Positions 4,017 through 5,787 of a stretch of DNA of 5,787 nt are shown here, in pieces (positions within the stretch are counted from its first letter, which is position 1; every line of letters begins with the position of its first letter). A program made the translations under genes and the position numbers. A model generated the notes under the pieces. It saw only the letters and a program-made list of their open reading frames with translations. It was not told the DNA's origin and did not search any database. The stretch is from Spirochaetia bacterium UBA5368 (GTDB taxonomy: Bacteria; Spirochaetota; UBA4802; UBA5368): NCBI GenBank assembly GCA_002407865.1, contig DHPI01000070.1:29492-35278 (forward strand). Reading direction: 5' to 3'.

Positions 4017-5787
4017 TCAGCGAATATGTTTTTTTATTATTCTCCCGAGCGATTCCGCCGTGTATGGTTTCGGCAGCACATCGATGAATCCATACTCGTC
4101 ATACTTCCACATTACGGGATCGTTTGAATACCCGCTCGACACGATTGCCCGCACGCCGGGATCTATCTCCTTGAGAAAATTGAGCGCGGCGACCCCGCCC
4201 ATCCCACCGGGAACGGTAACGTCGAGTATAACAATATCGAAAGGGGCGTTTTTTTTCATGGCGGCATCGTACATATCGCAGGCAGAGGCGCCATCGCCGG
4301 CGGCGTCGGCAGAATAACCCAGCCCCCTTAACGTGCGGCTGGCGAAAGCGCGTATGGCATCCTCGTCATCCATAACGAGAACAGAGCCTGATCCTCTCAG
4401 ATCGACGGCCTCTTTCTTTACCGCCGCCTTGAGGAGCTCAGCCGCTGCGGGCAGATACACATGAAAGGTCGTTCCACTGCCTTCGCGCGAATCGACTGTG
4501 ATGCTCCCGTCATGCTTGCTTACAATCGAATGCACGATGGAAAGACCGAGGCCGCTGCCATCCTTCCGCGTGGTAAAGTACGGATCGAATATATTGCTCA
4601 TAACCGACTGCGGTATTCCCGATCCCGTATCGGCGATGCTGATTCTGATGAAATCGTCATGCCTGTCGTTCTTACGCGGAAAATACGGGACCTCCGATAA
4701 TGAAACATTCGCCGCGGAGATTGTAACAACGCCGCTGCCGTTCATCGACTGCTTGACGTTAAGCACGAGGTTTTGAAAGACCTGGCTCATCTGCCCCCTG
4801 TCGATATTCGCTGGAAAAAGATCCCCCGGAAAATCATATTCAACGCGAACGGCCGAGCCTCTCAGCACGAATCCCGCGGACTCCCGTATAACCTCGGGGA
4901 TCGTCGAGGTTTCACGAACGGGGTTGCCCCCCTTTGCGAAGGTAAGAAGCTGCTGCGTGAGACGCTGCGCCTGCCATGTGGCGTTTTCCGCCTGATCGAG
5001 CATGGAATAGATTGGATTTGATACAGGCATTTCCAGTTTCGCCAGGGACAGGTTGCCCAGGATGGCAGTCATAATGTTATTAAAGTCGTGGGCGATTCCC
5101 CCCGCAAGTATTCCAAGCGATTGCAGTTTCAATACTTTCTGCTGCTCTTCCTCGAACTGTTTCCGCACGGAAATATCGCGAATCAGCGCAACGGCCGCAT
5201 CCCGGCCCCTTATTTCCGCGAACGTCAGGTTTACCTCCGCCCAGAACAGCGCACCGTCTTTTTTTTTGGCGCGCCACTCGAAGGTCAATCCGCCCTTTTT
5301 TCGCGCCGTGCTGATCATGGCGGCGCTGTCCGCATGCGAATACGGCGGATCGCCGAGGTCGTGTATCGTCCGGTTTAAAATTTCACCCGGAGCATACCCG
5401 TACATGTGCGAGGCGCTGGTATTCGCTTCAACGATGCGGTCTGTCGCAAGATCATGAATAATAATCGCGTCGTGCGCCGAATCGAATATGGTGCGAAGCA
5501 TGCTTTCACTGTCGGCGGTCTTCCACATCTCATGCAGCAACTGCGAGGTGCGCAACGCAACCTGCCTTTTCAACTGGTAATTCCAGTACCACAACAGGAG
5601 AATAAAAAATACCGCGAAACATATCAACGCAACGATCACGCCGTAATACCTGGCAAGCGCACTCTCGGGCGCATCATATACCGTCCCGAACCATTTGACC
5701 GTAATCGCGTCGAGCGTGCCGCTTTCCCGCGCTTTTCTGAGGCCCCTGTTGAGTACGGATTTTAGTACGTCATTGCCTTCCTTAATG
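4017..5787 (-). CDS. Hybrid sensor histidine kinase: solute-binding domain (partial), TM, PAS, HisKA, HATPase, receiver
   Basis: The minus-strand frame is open from the right edge to the stop at 4019-4017, giving 589 visible residues; the true start lies outside. Residues 1-49 (VLKSVLNRGLRKARESGTLD, then I-T-V-K-W-F-G) match the end of a family-3 periplasmic solute-binding domain as in BvgS/EvgS-like sensors. Next come one membrane helix (about 50-68), a helical linker, a PAS domain (about 94-205) and the HisKA H-box G-G-I-A-H-D-F-N-N, with phospho-acceptor His233. The ATPase follows: N-L-V-L-N343, D-T-G-S-G-I-P, F-D-P-Y-F-T-T and G-S-G-L-G-L-S. The C-terminal receiver has the acidic pair D473-D474, phospho-acceptor Asp522 in I-L-D-V, Ser550 and Lys573 in L-P-K-P-Y. 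All catalytic residues are intact. It should sense a polar solute such as an amino acid outside the inner membrane and phosphorylate its own receiver. No separate output regulator is visible. The gene converges on the LOG gene. Confidence 0.93.
   Translation of the reverse strand, partial: IKEGNDVLKSVLNRGLRKARESGTLDAITVKWFGTVYDAPESALARYYGVIVALICFAVFFILLLWYWNYQLKRQVALRTSQLLHEMWKTADSESMLRTIFDSAHDAIIIHDLATDRIVEANTSASHMYGYAPGEILNRTIHDLGDPPYSHADSAAMISTARKKGGLTFEWRAKKKDGALFWAEVNLTFAEIRGRDAAVALIRDISVRKQFEEEQQKVLKLQSLGILAGGIAHDFNNIMTAILGNLSLAKLEMPVSNPIYSMLDQAENATWQAQRLTQQLLTFAKGGNPVRETSTIPEVIRESAGFVLRGSAVRVEYDFPGDLFPANIDRGQMSQVFQNLVLNVKQSMNGSGVVTISAANVSLSEVPYFPRKNDRHDDFIRISIADTGSGIPQSVMSNIFDPYFTTRKDGSGLGLSIVHSIVSKHDGSITVDSREGSGTTFHVYLPAAAELLKAAVKKEAVDLRGSGSVLVMDDEDAIRAFASRTLRGLGYSADAAGDGASACDMYDAAMKKNAPFDIVILDVTVPGGMGGVAALNFLKEIDPGVRAIVSSGYSNDPVMWKYDEYGFIDVLPKPYTAESLGRIIKKHIR

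Noticed and set aside
5053..5765. Plus-strand open frames opposite the kinase
   Set aside because: They lie opposite confidently identified PAS, HisKA and membrane segments and have no family features or ribosome binding sites.

Overview
This window comes from a Gram-negative bacterium of moderately high G+C. The Gram-negative call rests on an exported protein that looks like an outer-membrane beta-barrel and on a membrane-bound hybrid sensor kinase. Protein style (the small N-terminal beta domain on the barrel protein, the nitronate monooxygenase type) is loosely reminiscent of spirochaete or related environmental genomes. That is an impression only; nothing here fixes the taxonomy. I see no tRNA, rRNA, insertion sequence, CRISPR array, phage gene or conjugation gene.

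Layout. Positions 1-730 hold a minus-strand pair: a TetR-family regulator (730-122) followed 27 nt later by the first 31 codons of a nitronate monooxygenase/NPD-like flavoprotein that runs off the left edge. A gene-free, AT-rich stretch (731-1055) separates this pair from the plus-strand genes. It carries strong dyad repeats just upstream of tetR (764-785), which are the likely operator, and a possible promoter with a 10-bp palindrome in its spacer ahead of the next gene. Positions 1056-2246 encode a membrane-anchored or exported alpha/beta-hydrolase esterase with a recognisable catalytic triad, followed by a hairpin. A good sigma70-type promoter (2293-2320) and a roughly 150-nt leader precede a 275-aa exported barrel protein (2479-3306). 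A LOG-family nucleotide phosphoribohydrolase follows 71 nt later on the same strand (3378-3971). A GC-rich hairpin lies in the 45-nt convergent gap before the 3' end of a large minus-strand hybrid histidine kinase (from the right edge to 4017).

The kinase is longer than a start-to-stop reading suggests. The frame is open to the right edge, and the extra residues match the end of a family-3 periplasmic solute-binding domain. The full order is therefore solute-binding domain, one membrane helix, PAS, HisKA, HATPase, receiver. This is a sensor that binds a small solute outside the membrane and passes phosphate to its own receiver.

How the genes relate. TetR and the NPD enzyme are very probably co-transcribed and controlled through the dyad operator. 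The barrel protein and LOG protein may share a transcript. No shared pathway links the three plus-strand genes on this evidence. I found no convincing undescribed multi-gene system. The points most worth a second look are the dyad operator, the barrel protein's domain pairing, its structured leader, and the A-tracts inside the kinase gene.
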